Assembly: GCA_032207245.1 (NCBI GenBank)
Contig: CM063502.1
Coordinates: 50,847,617-50,911,616, forward strand
DNA length: 64,000 nucleotides
Direction of reading: 5' to 3'
Source of the DNA: Pardosa pseudoannulata
Taxonomy: Eukaryota; Arthropoda; Arachnida; Araneae; Lycosidae
The position numbers were made by a program, and so were the translations under genes. Shown here piece after piece: positions 25,792 to 37,858 of the stretch. Positions within the stretch are counted from its first letter, which is position 1. The number at the start of each line of letters is the position of its first letter. The notes below the pieces were generated by a model. It did no database searches and was not told where the DNA came from. It was given only the letters and a program-made list of their open reading frames with translations.

Positions 25792-26160
25792 GCTGGGGAG
25801 TCCGAATGGTTAAGGCGCCAGACTTGACTTCCCGAGGCCGAGCTACTAACTTCAAAACAAAGTGATGAGCAATACAGAGATATACAAGTAAACACCCAGT
25901 GATGAGCAATGCGGTGCAGTATACCTTCCACTACAATATCAACCATAGTCATAAAGCATTAAATTACATAGCGCAGTTTACTGTGCAACCTATAATTACA
26001 CAGAAACGTACCAGTGATATGCAACGCTGAGCAATGCTACCCTACATTCCAGCTGCTGTTATAACACGCACAAGTGGTACAAAGGTGGCGAGGCTAATCA
26101 GGGACAAGCGATCTGGCTTCAGTGCCACAACTGAAGAAGGGGTTCGATTCCCCTCCATAT
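25792..26160 (+). pseudogene. tRNA-like split gene, degenerate (array 2, copy 1)
   Basis: Edge copy with a broken box A (GGAGTCCGAATGG), CTTGAC in place of CTTGTC at the intron-side helix, and a lost 3' acceptor strand (ending CCATAT). The T5 run is reduced. Edge units of tandem arrays usually decay because they escape homogenisation. Confidence 0.65.
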
Positions 26161-26239
26161 AATGTTTTAGTTTTTACGTGCTTTTTTATACTAGGAATAT
26201 CTGCCAGTTTCGTAATATTTTAAGAAATTATAAAAATAA

Positions 26240-26355
<116 letters not shown>

Positions 26356-26861
26356 GGGCAGCATCCAGGTGGGACTCACCTCCCGACCCCTTAAAATCTG
26401 GTGTATACTATAACTCTTTTTTATGTTGAGATAACAGTATTTTTCTAGATATAAAATTTACATGTTACATTACTGCATACTTAATCACAATTTAATTTTT
26501 TTTATATCGTTATTTTAATTTTTTTATCACTTTTCTTTTAAATTAACTAAATTTACTCAAAATTGTTTTATACATTTACTAAAATATAATAAATAAAGAT
26601 GTAAATAGACTTTTAGACATATATAACATTCAAATTATTAGATTGTTTTAGAGCCTTACATGAGGTTTACATGACAGAAATGGTAAATTTAAACATACAT
26701 TTACTCGTTCCATTCTGATTATGTTTCATATTCATGTTTACGTTTTATTTTTTTTTTTTCTAATTCTTTATGATATTGAATTTTTATTTTAAAAAGAGCA
26801 GAATTTTTTATTGAATCAAGAATAGTACATATAGAATAATACATAAAGTTTCCATTACCGA

Positions 26862-27232
26862 GCTGGGGTGGCCGAATGGTTAAGGCGCCAGACTTGTCTT
26901 CCCGAGGCCGAGCTACCAATTTCAAAACCCAGTAATGAGCAATACAGTGACATACAAGTAAACACCCAGTGATGTGCAGTGAGGTGCAGTATACCTTCCA
27001 CTACAATATCAACCATAGTCATAAAGCATAAAATTACATAGCGCAGTTTGCAGTGCAACTTATAATTACGCAGAAACGTACCACTGATATGCAACGCTGA
27101 GCAATGCTACCCTACATTCCAGCTGCTGTCATGACACGCACAAGTGGTACAAAGGTGGCGAGGCTAATCAGGGACAAGCGATCTGGCTTCAGTGCCTCAA
27201 CTGAAGAAGGGGTTCGATTCCCCTCCCCGGAA
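26862..27232 (+). tRNA. Class II tRNA-like gene with long intron (array 2, copy 2)
   Basis: All elements are present: GCTGGGG/CCCCGGA, box A, CCAGA/TCTGG, variable-arm hairpin, box B and T5. The upstream flank normally conserved over about 100 bp is missing: sequence from mid-spacer ('GAATCAAGAATAGT') jumps almost directly to 'TTACCGAGCTGG', a deletion of roughly 400 bp. If upstream sequence matters for expression, this copy would differ from its neighbours. Confidence 0.5.
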
Positions 27233-27310
27233 TGTTTTTGTTTTTACGTGCTTATTTATACTAGGACTATCTGCCAGTTTCGTAATATTTTAAATTATAA
27301 AAATAAATAA

Positions 27311-27347
<37 letters not shown>

Positions 27348-28333
27348 TTGCAGCATCTAGGTGGGACTCACCTCCCGTCCCCTTAAAATCTGGTGTATAC
27401 TATAACTCTTTTATATGTTGAGATAACAGTATTTTTCTAGATATAAAATTTACATGTTAAAATACTGCATACTTAATCACAATTTAATTTTTTTTATTTC
27501 ATTATTTTAATTTTTTTATCTCTTTTCTTTTAATTTCTCTAAATTTACTCTAAATTGTTTTATACATTTACTAATATATATTAAATAAAGATGTACATAG
27601 ACTTTTAGACATATATAACATTCAAATTATTAGATTATTTTAGAGCCTTACATGAGGTTTAGATGAGCGAAATGGTAAATTTAAACATACATTTGCTCGT
27701 TCCATTCTGATTATTGTTTCATATTTATGTTTACGTTTTATTTTTTTTTCTAATTTTTTAGGATTTTGAATTTTTATTTTAAACAGAGCAGAATTTTATA
27801 TTGAATCAAGAATAGTCTGTTATAATGGACACTTTTCAGCTTAAAAATTACTATAACCCCTAAAAATGTTCTGAGCCAGTTGTTAAATGTATACATACAT
27901 TACTCGTTTCATAGTTATTGTAATTAAGGGCTTTATTTTAAATATGATTACTTTCTTTTTATGTATAGGAACGTTTTATCTTGCTATAAAGCAGAATATA
28001 TTCTTCCTATTACTATAATTAAGATTTCCTGCATAAAAACATAATTAGTTTTTAATTTATATATTGTAAAGTTTATTTTGTGGTTAAGTTTGTTCCTTTC
28101 CCTTGGTGTTCAGATTTTTTAACTGTATAGTTTAAATATGAATTATTTAAAAAATTTTATACTGTTAGAACCTTACTAATGACAGACTTTACAGCTCGAA
28201 AGCAGCTTAAAGTATTTAACTCAATGTGTGCCAGTAGACAAAATTCATGACGATGTCTTGGAATTTCACATGCCACGGAAGAAGTGATCTTAATTGAAAT
28301 TTCTACATAATGTTTTCCGCTACCGAGCTGGGG

Positions 28334-28344
28334 TGGCCGAATGG
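28334..28344 (+). promoter_or_regulatory. Pol III box A (reference copy)
   Basis: TGGCCGAATGG fits the eukaryotic tRNA box A consensus (TRGYNNARNNGG type). It is followed 331 bp later by box B, compared with roughly 30-60 bp in ordinary tRNA genes. It recurs unchanged in nearly every copy. Confidence 0.65.
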
Positions 28345-28390
28345 TTAAGGCGCCAGACTTGTCTTCCCGAGGCCGAGCTACCAACTTCAA

Positions 28391-28466
28391 AACCCAGTGA
28401 TGAGCAATACAGTGACATACAATTAAACACCCAGTGATGTGCAATGCGGTGCAGTATACCTTCCAC
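28391..28466 (+). repeat. 37-bp duplicated element in the tRNA-like intron (reference)
   Basis: Two direct copies open ACCCAGTGATG(A/T)GCAAT, 37 bp apart. The pair is present in all array units; one copy in the first cluster has three. Confidence 0.85.
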
Positions 28467-28675
28467 TACAATATCAACCATAGTCATAAAGCATTAAATT
28501 ACATAGCGCAGTTTACTGTGCAACCTATAATTACGCAGAAACGTACCAGTGATATGCAACGCTGAGCAATGCTACCCTACATTCCAGCTGCTGTCATAAC
28601 ACGCACAAGTGGTACAAAGGTGGCGAGGCTAATCAGGGACAAGCGATCTGGCTTCAGTGCCTCAACTGAAGAAGG

Positions 28676-28686
28676 GGTTCGATTCC
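28676..28686 (+). promoter_or_regulatory. Pol III box B (reference copy)
   Basis: GGTTCGATTCC is an exact match to the tRNA box B consensus GGTTCGANTCC. It is conserved in all array-2 copies, including those with damaged 5' halves. Confidence 0.7.
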
Positions 28687-28699
28687 CCTCCCCGGAATG

Positions 28700-28704
28700 T
28701 TTTT
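28700..28704 (+). terminator. Pol III T-run terminator (reference copy)
   Basis: Five T begin two bases after the predicted 3' end, with another T5 after one G (28,706-28,710). The same 'TGTTTTTGTTTTTACG' follows every copy from 26.9 kb on. Confidence 0.6.
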
Positions 28705-28766
28705 GTTTTTACGTGCTTATTTATACTAGGAATATCTGCCAGTTTCGTAATATTTTAAATTAAAAA

Positions 28767-28767
<1 letters not shown>

Positions 28768-28860
<93 letters not shown>

Positions 28861-28874
28861 GTGTGTGTGTGTGC
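28768..28874. repeat. Composite (TA)n(TG)n microsatellite (reference unit)
   Basis: TA run ending in (TG)n before GCAGGGCAGC. The (TG)n tail is present in units near 31.9, 33.4, 34.9, 36.3, 37.8, 39.4 and 43.9 kb and absent from units near 30.4, 40.9, 42.4, 45.4 and 46.9 kb and everything later, so it marks a unit subtype. Confidence 0.9.
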
Positions 28875-29857
28875 AGGGCAGCATCTAGGTGGGACTCACC
28901 TCCCGTCCCCTTAAAATCTGGTGTATACTATAACTCTTTTATATGTTGAGATAACAGTATTTTTCTAGATATAAAATTTACATGTTAACAATACTGCATA
29001 CTTAATCACAATTTAATTTTTTTTATTTCATTATTTTAATTTTTTTATCTCTTTTCTTTTAATTTCACTAAATTTACTCAAAATTGTTTTATACATTTAA
29101 CTAAAATATAATAAATAAAGATGTAAATAGACTTTTAGACATATATAACATTCAAATTATTAGATTATTTTAGAGCCTTACATGAGGTTTACATGACAGG
29201 AATGGTAAATTTAAACATACATTTATTCGTTCCATTCTGATTATGTTTCATATTCATGTTTACGTTTTATTTTTTTTTTCTAATATTTTTATATTGAATT
29301 TTTATTTTAAAAAGAGCAGAATTTTTTATTGAATCAAGAATAGTCTGTTATAATGGAGACTTTTCAGCTCAAAAAATTACTATAACCCCTAAAAATGTTC
29401 TGAGCCAGTTGTTAAATGTATACATACATTACTCGTTTCATAGTTATTGTACTTAAGGGCCTTTATTTTAAATATGATTACTTTCTTTTTATGTATAGGA
29501 ACGTTTTATCTTGCTATAAAGCAGAATATATTCTTCCTATTACTATAATTAAGATTTCCTGCATAAAAACATAATTAGTTTTTAATTTATATATTGTAAA
29601 GTTTATTTTGTGGTTAAGTGGGTACATTTCACTTGGTGTTCAGATTTTTTAACTGTATAGTTTAAATATAAATTATTTAAAAAATTTTTATACTGTTAGA
29701 ACCTTATTAATGACAGACTTTACAGCTCGAAAGCAGCTTAAAGTATTTAACTCAATGTGTGCCAGTAGACAAAATTCATGACGATGTCTTGGAATTTCAC
29801 ATGCCACGGAAGAAGTGATCTTAATTGAAATTTCTACATAATGTTTTCCGCTACCGA
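28875..29857. other. Unit spacer between tRNA-like genes (reference)
   Basis: Starts with the palindrome AGGTGGGACTCACCT, then about 950 bp of AT-rich sequence with several T-homopolymers and no coding or RNA signal. The last 100 bp ('AAAATTCATGACGATG', 'CACGGAAGAAGTGATC', 'TTAATTGAAATTTC') are the part shared with cluster 1 and may be a 5' flank under constraint, or simply part of the original duplicated segment. Confidence 0.6.
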
Positions 29858-30228
29858 GCTCGGGTGGCCGAATGGTTAAGGCGCCAGACTTGTCTTCCCG
29901 AGGCCGAGCTACCAACTTCAAAACCCAGTGATGAGCAATACAGTGACATACAAGTAAACACCCAGTGATGTGCAATGCGGTGCAGTATACCTTCCACTAC
30001 AATATCAACCATAGTCATAAAGCATTAAATTACATAGCGCAGTTTACTGTGCAACCTATAATTACGCAGAAACGTACCAGTGATATGCAACGCTGAGCAA
30101 TGCTACCCTACATTCCAGCTGCTGTCATAACACGCACAAGTGGTACAAAGGTGGCGAGGCTAATCAGGGACAAGCGATCTGGCTTCAGTGCCTCAACTGA
30201 AGAAGGGGTTCGATTCCCCTCCCCGGAA
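29858..30228 (+). tRNA. Class II tRNA-like gene, acceptor variant G4C
   Basis: As the reference copy, but the acceptor reads GCTCGGG, breaking the fourth pair. Followed by an uninterrupted TA run of about 113 bp (30,302-30,414), one of the longest in the array. Confidence 0.45.
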
Positions 30229-30298
30229 TGTTTTTGTTTTTACGTGCTTATTTATACTAGGAATATCTGCCAGTTTCGTAATATTTTAAATTATAAAA

Positions 30299-30417
<119 letters not shown>

Positions 30418-31395
30418 GGGCAGCATCTAGGTGGGACTCACCTCCCGTCCCCTTAAAATCTGGTGTATACTATAACTCTTTTATATGTTGAGATAACAGT
30501 ATTTTTCTAGATATAAAATTTACATGTTAAAATACTGCATACTTAATCACAATTTAATTTTTTTTATTTCATTATTTTAATTTTTTTATCTCTTTTCTTT
30601 TAATTTCACTAAATTTACTCTAAATTGTTTTATACATTTACTAAAATATATAAATAAAGATGTACATAGACTTTTAGGCATATATAACATTCAAATTATT
30701 AGATTATTTTAGAGCCTTACATGAGGTTTAGATGAGCGAAATGGTAAATTTAAACATACATTTGCTCGTTCCATTCTGATTATGTTTCATATTAATGTTT
30801 ACGTTTTATTTTTTTTTTCTAATATTTTATGATTTTGAATTTTTATTTTAAAAAGAGCAGAATTTTTTATTGAATCAAGAATAGTCTGTTATAATGGAGA
30901 CTTTTCAGCTCAAAAATTACTATAACCCCTAAAAATGTTCTGAGCCAGTTGTTAAATGTATACATACATTACTCGTTTCATAGTTATTGTACTTAAGGTC
31001 TTTATTTTAAATATGATTACTTTCTTTTTATGTATAGGAACGTTTTATCTTGCTATAAAGCAGAATATATTCTTCCTATTACTATAATTAAGATTTCCTG
31101 CATAAAAACATAATTAGTTTTTAATTTATATATTGTAAAGTTTATTTTGTGGTTAAGTGGGTATATTTCACTTGGTGTTCAGATTTTTTAACTGTATAGT
31201 TTAAATATAAATTATTTAAAAAATTTTATACTGTTAGAACCTTATTAATGACAGACTTTACAGCTCGAAAGCAGCTTAAAGTATTTAACTCAATGTGTGC
31301 CAGTAGACAAAATTCATGACGATGTCTTGGAATTTCACATGCCACGGAAGAAGTGATCTTAATTGAAATTTCTACATAATGTTTTCCGCTACCGA

Positions 31396-31766
31396 GCTGT
31401 GGTGGCCGAATGGTTAAGGCGCCAGACTTGTCTTCCCGAGGCCGAGCTACCAACTTCAAAACCCAGTGATGAGCAATACAGTGACATACAAGTAAACACC
31501 CAGTGATGTGCAATGCGGTGCAGTATACCTTCCACTACAATATCAACCATAGTCATAAAGCATTAAATTACATAGCGCAGTTTACTGTGCAACCTATAAT
31601 TACGCAGAAACGTACCAGTGATATGCAACGCTGAGCAATGCTACCCTACATTCCAGCTGCTGTCATAACACGCACAAGTGGTACAAAGGTGGCGAGGCTA
31701 ATCAGGGACAAGCGATCTGGCTTCAGTGCCTCAACTGAAGAAGGGGTTCGATTCCCCTCCCCGGAA
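31396..31766 (+). tRNA. Class II tRNA-like gene, acceptor variant G5T
   Basis: Acceptor reads GCTGTGG, breaking the fifth pair. The same change is found in the copies at 35,851 and 44,895, three and nine units away, so it spreads between non-adjacent units. Confidence 0.45.
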
Positions 31767-31832
31767 TGTTTTTGTTTTTACGTGCTTATTTATACTAGGA
31801 ATATCTGCCAGTTTCGTAATATTTTAAATTAT

Positions 31833-31898
<66 letters not shown>

Positions 31899-32887
31899 AT
31901 ATAGTGTGCAGGGCAGCATCTAGGTGGGACTCACCTCCCGTCCCTTAAAATCTGGTATATACTATAACTCTTTTATATGTTGAGATAACAGTATTTTTCT
32001 AGATATAAAATTTACATGTTACAATACTGCATACTTAATCACAATTTAATTTTTTTTATTTCATTATTTTAATTTTTTTATCTCTTTTCTTTTAATTTCT
32101 CTAAATTTACTCTAAATTGTTTTATACATTTACTAATATATATTAAATAAAGATGTACATAGACTTTTAGACATATATAACATTCAAATTATTAGATTAT
32201 TTTAGAGCCTTACATGAGGTTTAGATGAGCGAAATGGTAAATTTAAACATACATTTGCTCGTTCCATTCTGATTATGTTTCATATTTATGTTTACGTTTT
32301 ATTTTTTTTTCTAATTTTTTAGGATTTTGAATTTTTATTTTAAACAGAGCAGAATTTTATATTGAATCACGAATAGTCTGTTATAATGGACACTTTTCAG
32401 CTCAAAAATTACTATAACCTCTAAAAATGTTCTGAGCCAGTTGTTAAATGTATACATACATTACTCGTTTTATAGTTATTGTACTTAAGGGCTTTATTTT
32501 AAATATGATTACTTTCTTTTTATGTATAGGAACGTTTTATCTTGCTATAAAGCAGAATATATTCTTCTTATTACTATAATTAAGATTTCCTGCATAAAAA
32601 CATAATTAGTTTTTAATTTATATATTGTAAAGTTTATTTTGTGGTTAAGTGGGTTCATTTCACTTGGTGTTCAGATTCTTTAACTGTATAGTTTAAATAT
32701 AAATTATTTAAAAAATTTTATACTGTTAGAACCTTATTAATGACAGACTTTACAGCTCGAAAGCAGCTTAAAGTATTTAACTCAATGTGTGCCAGTAGAC
32801 AAAATTCATGACGATGTGTTGGAATTTCACATGCCACGGAAGAAGTGATCTTAATTGAAATTTCTACATAATGTTTTCCGCTACCGA

Positions 32888-33260
32888 GCTGGGGTGGCCG
32901 AATGGTTAAGGCGCCAGACTTGTCTTCCCGAGGCCGAGCTACCAACTTCAAAACCCAGTGATGAGCAATACAGTGACATACAATTAAACACCCAGTGATG
33001 TGCAATGCGGTGCAGTATACCTTCCACTACAATATCAACCATAGTCATAAAGCATTAAATTACATAGCGCAGTTTACTGTGCAACCTATAATTAACGCAG
33101 AAACGTACCAGTAATATGCAACGCTGAGCAATGCTACCAATACATTCCAGCTGCTGTCATAACACGCACAGGTGGTACAAAGGTGGCGAGGCTAATCAGG
33201 GACAAGCGATCTGGCTTCAGTGCCTCAACTGAAGAAGGGGTTCGATTCCCCTCCCCGGAA
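32888..33260 (+). tRNA. Class II tRNA-like gene, small intron changes
   Basis: Exons as in the reference. The spacer is two bases longer ('ATTAACGCAG', 'TACCAATACATT' and 'AGTAATATGC' differ from neighbours), showing that the intron varies while the exons do not. Confidence 0.5.
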
Positions 33261-33351
33261 TGTTTTTGTTTTTACGTGCTTATTTATACTAGGAATATCT
33301 GCCAGTTTCGTAATATTTTAAATTATAAAATTATATATATATATATATATA

Positions 33352-33390
<39 letters not shown>

Positions 33391-34369
33391 GGGCAGCATC
33401 TAGGTGGGACTCACCTCCCGTCCCCTTAAAATCTGGTGTATACTATAACTCTTTTATATGTTGAGATAACAGTATTTTTCTAGATATAAAATTTACATGT
33501 TAAAATACTGCATACTTAATCACAATTTAATTTTTTTTATTTCATTATTTTAATTTTTTTATCTCTTTTCTTTTAATTTCACTAAATTTACTCTAAATTG
33601 TTTTATACATTTACTAATATATATTAAATAAAGATGTACATAGACTTTTAGACATATATAACATTCAAATTATTAGATTATTTTAGAGCCTTACATGAGG
33701 TTTAGATGAGCGAAATGGTAAATTTAAACATACATTTGCTCGTTCCATTCTGATTATGTTTCATATTAATGTTTACGTTTTATTTTTTTTTTCTAATTTT
33801 TTAGGATTTTGAATTTTTATTTTAAACAGAGCAGAATTTTTTATTGAATCAAGAATAGTCTGTTATAATGGAGACTTTTCAGCTCAAAAATTACTATAAC
33901 CCCTAAAAATGTTCTGAGCCAGTTGTTAAATGTATACATACATTACTCGTTTCATAGTTATTGTACTTAAGGTCTTTATTTTAAATATGATTACTTTCTT
34001 TTTATGTATAGGAACGTTTTATCTTGCTATAAAGCAGAATATATTCTTCCTATTATTATAATTAAGATTTCCTGCATAAAAACATAATTAGTTTTTAATT
34101 TATATATTGTAAAGTTTATTTTGTGGTTAAGTGGGTACATTTCACTTGGTGTTCAGATTTTTTAACTGTATAGTTTAAATATAAATTATTTAAAAAATTT
34201 TATACTGTTAGAACCTTATTAATGACAGACTTTACAGCTCGAAAGCAGCTTAAAGTATTTAACTCAATGTGTGCCAGTAGACAAAATTCATGACGATGTC
34301 TTGGAATTTCACATGCCACGGAAGAAGTGATCTTAATTAAAATTTCTACATAAATGTTTCCACTACCGA

Positions 34370-34740
34370 TCTGGGGTGGCCGAATGGTTAAGATGCCAGA
34401 CTTGTCTTCCCGAGGCCGAGCTACCAACTTCAAAACCCAGTGATGAGCAATACAGTGACATACAAGTAAACACCCAGTGATGTGCAATGCGGTGCAGTAT
34501 ACCTTCCACTACAATATCAACCATAGTCATAAAGCATTAAATTACATAGCGCAGTTTACTGTGCAACCTATAATTACGCAGAAACGTACCAGTGATATGC
34601 AACGCTGAGCAATGCTACCCTACATTCCAGCTGCTGTCATAACACGCACAAGTGGTACAAAGGTGGCGAGGCTAATCAGGGACAAGCGATCTGGCTTCAG
34701 TGCCTCAACTGAAGAAGGGGTTCGATTCCCCTCCCCGGAA
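34370..34740 (+). pseudogene. tRNA-like gene with broken D stem
   Basis: The first base is T, which would pair with A72 where other copies mismatch. However, the D stem 3' side reads GAT instead of GGC, so the D arm is disrupted. The upstream flank also differs ('TTAATTAAAATTTC', 'ATGTTTCCACTACCGATC'). Confidence 0.5.
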
Positions 34741-34806
34741 TGTTTTTGTTTTTACGTGCTTATTTATACTAGGAATATCTGCCAGTTTCGTAATATTTTA
34801 AATTAT

Positions 34807-34871
<65 letters not shown>

Positions 34872-35850
34872 GGGCAGCATCTAGGTGGGACTCACCTCCC
34901 GTCCCCTTAAAATCTGGTGTATACTATAACTCTTTTATATGTTGAGATAACAGTATTTTTCTAGATATAAAATTTACATGTTAAAATACTGCATACTTAA
35001 TCACAATTTAATTTTTTTTATTTCATTATTTTAATTTTTTTATCTCTTTTCTTTTAATTTCTCTAAATTTACTCTAAATTGTTTTATACATTTACTAATA
35101 TATATTAAATAAAGATGTACATAGACTTTTAGACATATATAACATTCAAATTATTAGATTATTTTAGAGCCTTACATGAGGTTTAGATGAGCGAAATGGT
35201 AAATTTAAACATACATTTGCTCGTTCCATTCTGATTATGTTTCATATTTATGTTTACGTTTTATTTTTTTTTTCTAATTTTTTATGATTTTGAATTTTTA
35301 TTTTAAAAAGAGCAGAATTTTTTATTGAATCAAGAATAGTCTGTTATAATGGAGACTTTTCAGATTAAAAATTACTATAACCCCTAAAAATGTTCTGAGC
35401 CAGTTGTTAAATGTATACATACATTACTCGTTTCATAGTTATTGTATTTAAGGGCTTTATTTTAAATATGATTACTTTCTTTTTATGTATAGGAACGTTT
35501 TATCTTGCTATAAAGCAGAATATATTCTTCCTATTACTATAATTAAGATTTCCTGCATAAAAACATAATTAGTTTTTAATTTATATATTGTAAAGTTTAT
35601 TTTGTGGTTAAGTGGGTACATTTCACTTGGTGTTCAGATTTTTTAACTGTATAGTTTAAATATGAATTATTTAAAAAATTTTATACTGTTAGAACCTTAC
35701 TAATGACAGACTTTACAGCTCGAAAGCAGCTTAAAGTATTTAACTCAATGTGTGCCAGTAGACAAAATTCATGACGATGTCTTGGAATTTCACCTGCCAC
35801 GGAAGAAGTGATCTTAATTGAAATTTCTACATAATGTTTTCCGCTACCGA

Positions 35851-36221
35851 GCTGTGGTGGCCGAATGGTTAAGGCGCCAGACTTGTCTTCCCGAGGCCGA
35901 GCTACCAACTTCAAAACCCAGTGATGAGCAATACAGTGACATACAATTAAACACCCAGTGATGTGCAATGCGGTGCAGTATACCTTCCACTACAATATCA
36001 ACCATAGTCATAAAGCATTAAATTACATAGCGCAGTTTACTGTGCAACCTATAATTACGCAGAAACGTACCAGTGATATGCAACGCTGAGCAATGCTACC
36101 CTACATTCCAGCTGCTGTCATAACACGCACAAGTGGTACAAAGGTGGCGAGGCTAATCAGGGACAAGCGATCTGGCTTCAGTGCCTCAACTGAAGAAGGG
36201 GTTCGATTCCCCTCCCCGGAA
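35851..36221 (+). tRNA. Class II tRNA-like gene, acceptor variant G5T
   Basis: Acceptor GCTGTGG, as at 31,396 and 44,895. Other elements match the reference. The upstream flank reads CACCTGCCACGG rather than CACATGCCACGG. Confidence 0.45.
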
Positions 36222-36287
36222 TGTTTTTGTTTTTACGTGCTTATTTATACTAGGAATATCTGCCAGTTTCGTAATATTTTAAATTAT

Positions 36288-36358
<71 letters not shown>

Positions 36359-37336
36359 GGCAGCATCTAGGTGGGACTCACCTCCCGTCCCCTTAAAATC
36401 TGGTGTATACTATAACTCTTTTATATGTTGAGATAACAGTATTTTTCTAGATATAAAATTTACATGTTACAATACTGCAGACTTAATCACAATTTAATTT
36501 TTTATATTTCATTATTTTAATTTTTTTATCTCTTTTCTTTTAATTTCACTAAATTTACTCTAAATTGTTTTATACATTTACTAATATATATTAAATAAAG
36601 ATGTAAATAGACTTTTAGACATATATAACATTCAAATTATTTGATTATTTTAGAGCCTTACATGAGGTTTACATGACAGGAATGGTAAATTTAAACATAC
36701 ATTTATTCGTTCCATTCTGATTATGTTTCATATTCATGTTTACGTTTTATTTTTTTTTTCTAATACTTTATGATATTGAATTTTTATTTTAAAAAGAGCA
36801 GAATTTTTTATTGAATCAAGAATAGTCTGTTATAATGGAGACTTTTCAGATTAAAAATTACTATAACCCCTAAAAATGTTCTGAGCCAGTTGTTAAATGT
36901 ATACATACATTACTCGTTTCATAGTTATTGTACTTAAGGGCTTTATTTTAAATATGATTACTTTCTTTTTATGTATAGGAACGTTTTATCTTGCTATAAA
37001 ACAGAATATATTCTTCCTATTACTATAATTAAAATTTCCTGCATAAAAACATAATTAGTTTTTAATTTATATATTGTAAAGTTTATTTTGTGGTTAAGTG
37101 GGTACATTTCACTTGGTGTTCAGATTTTTTAACTGTATAGTTTAAATATAAATTATTTAAAAAATTTTATACTGTTAGAACCTTATTAATGACAGACTTT
37201 ACAGCTCGAAAGCAGCTTAAAGTATTTAACTCAATGTGTGCCAGTAGACAAAATTCATGACGATGTCTTGGAATTTCACATGCCACGGAAGAAGTGATCT
37301 TAATTGAAATTTCTACATAATGTTTTCCGCTACCGA

Positions 37337-37707
37337 GCTGGGGTGGCCGAATGGTTAAGGCGCCAGACTTGTCTTCCCGAGGCCGAGCTACCAACTTCAA
37401 AACCCAGTGATGAGCAATACAGTGACATACAAGTAAACACCCAGTGATGTGCAATGCGGTGCAGTATACCTTCCACTACAATATCAACCATAGTCATAAA
37501 GCATTAAATTACATAGCGCAGTTTACTGTGCAACCTATAATTACGCAGAAACGTACCAGTGATATGCAACGCTGAGCAATGCTACCCTACATTCCAGCTG
37601 CTGTCATAACACGCACAAGTGGTACAAAGGTGGCGAGGCTAATCAGGGACAAGCGATCTGGCTTCAGTGCCTCAACTGAAGAAGGGGTTCGATTCCCCTC
37701 CCCGGAA
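37337..37707 (+). tRNA. Class II tRNA-like gene, reference type
   Basis: Exons, intron-end pairing, box A, box B and T5 all as in the reference copy. Followed by TA and a short (TG)n. Confidence 0.55.
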
Positions 37708-37773
37708 TGTTTTTGTTTTTACGTGCTTATTTATACTAGGAATATCTGCCAGTTTCGTAATATTTTAAATTAT

Positions 37774-37858
<85 letters not shown>

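Larger units (their letters stand above)
28327..28697 (+). tRNA. Class II tRNA-like gene with 282-nt intron (reference copy, array 2)
   Basis: Predicted exon 1 is 28,327-28,363: acceptor GCTGGGG, T8, D arm GCC...GGC with G18G19, G26, stem CCAGA, then CTTGTC. Predicted exon 2 is 28,646-28,697: A38, TCTGG (28,647-28,651), variable arm CTTCAGT-gcctca-ACTGAAG (28,652-28,671), T stem AGGGG/CCCCT with loop TTCGATT, acceptor CCCCGGA, and A at the discriminator. The first acceptor pair would be G-A, a mismatch. Intron bases GACAAG (28,638-28,643) pair with CTTGTC, leaving bulge CGA at the 3' splice site. A long variable arm is diagnostic of Ser or Leu tRNAs. Read with an intron after position 37, the anticodon is UGU with C37, which fits neither isotype, so function is uncertain. 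A tRNA-derived repeat is the main alternative. Confidence 0.55.

Noticed and set aside
28157..28444. 95-codon minus-strand frame recurring in most array units
   Set aside because: It runs antisense through tRNA exon 1 and its flank. It is conserved only because the DNA units are nearly identical, and it is broken in the right-hand subfamily. No domain or codon signal.
28398..28600. Box C/D snoRNA inside the tRNA-like intron (GTGATGA as box C, CTGA near the other end)
   Set aside because: The GTGATGA motif is part of a 37-bp direct repeat, the other repeats carry GTGATGT/GTGATAT, and I find no terminal stem flanking the boxes. Chance match is more likely.
28569..28763. 64-118 codon plus-strand frame in each unit
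   Set aside because: It spans the end of the presumed intron, tRNA exon 2 and the TA run (Tyr-Ile repeats). Its length depends on the microsatellite phase; not a protein.
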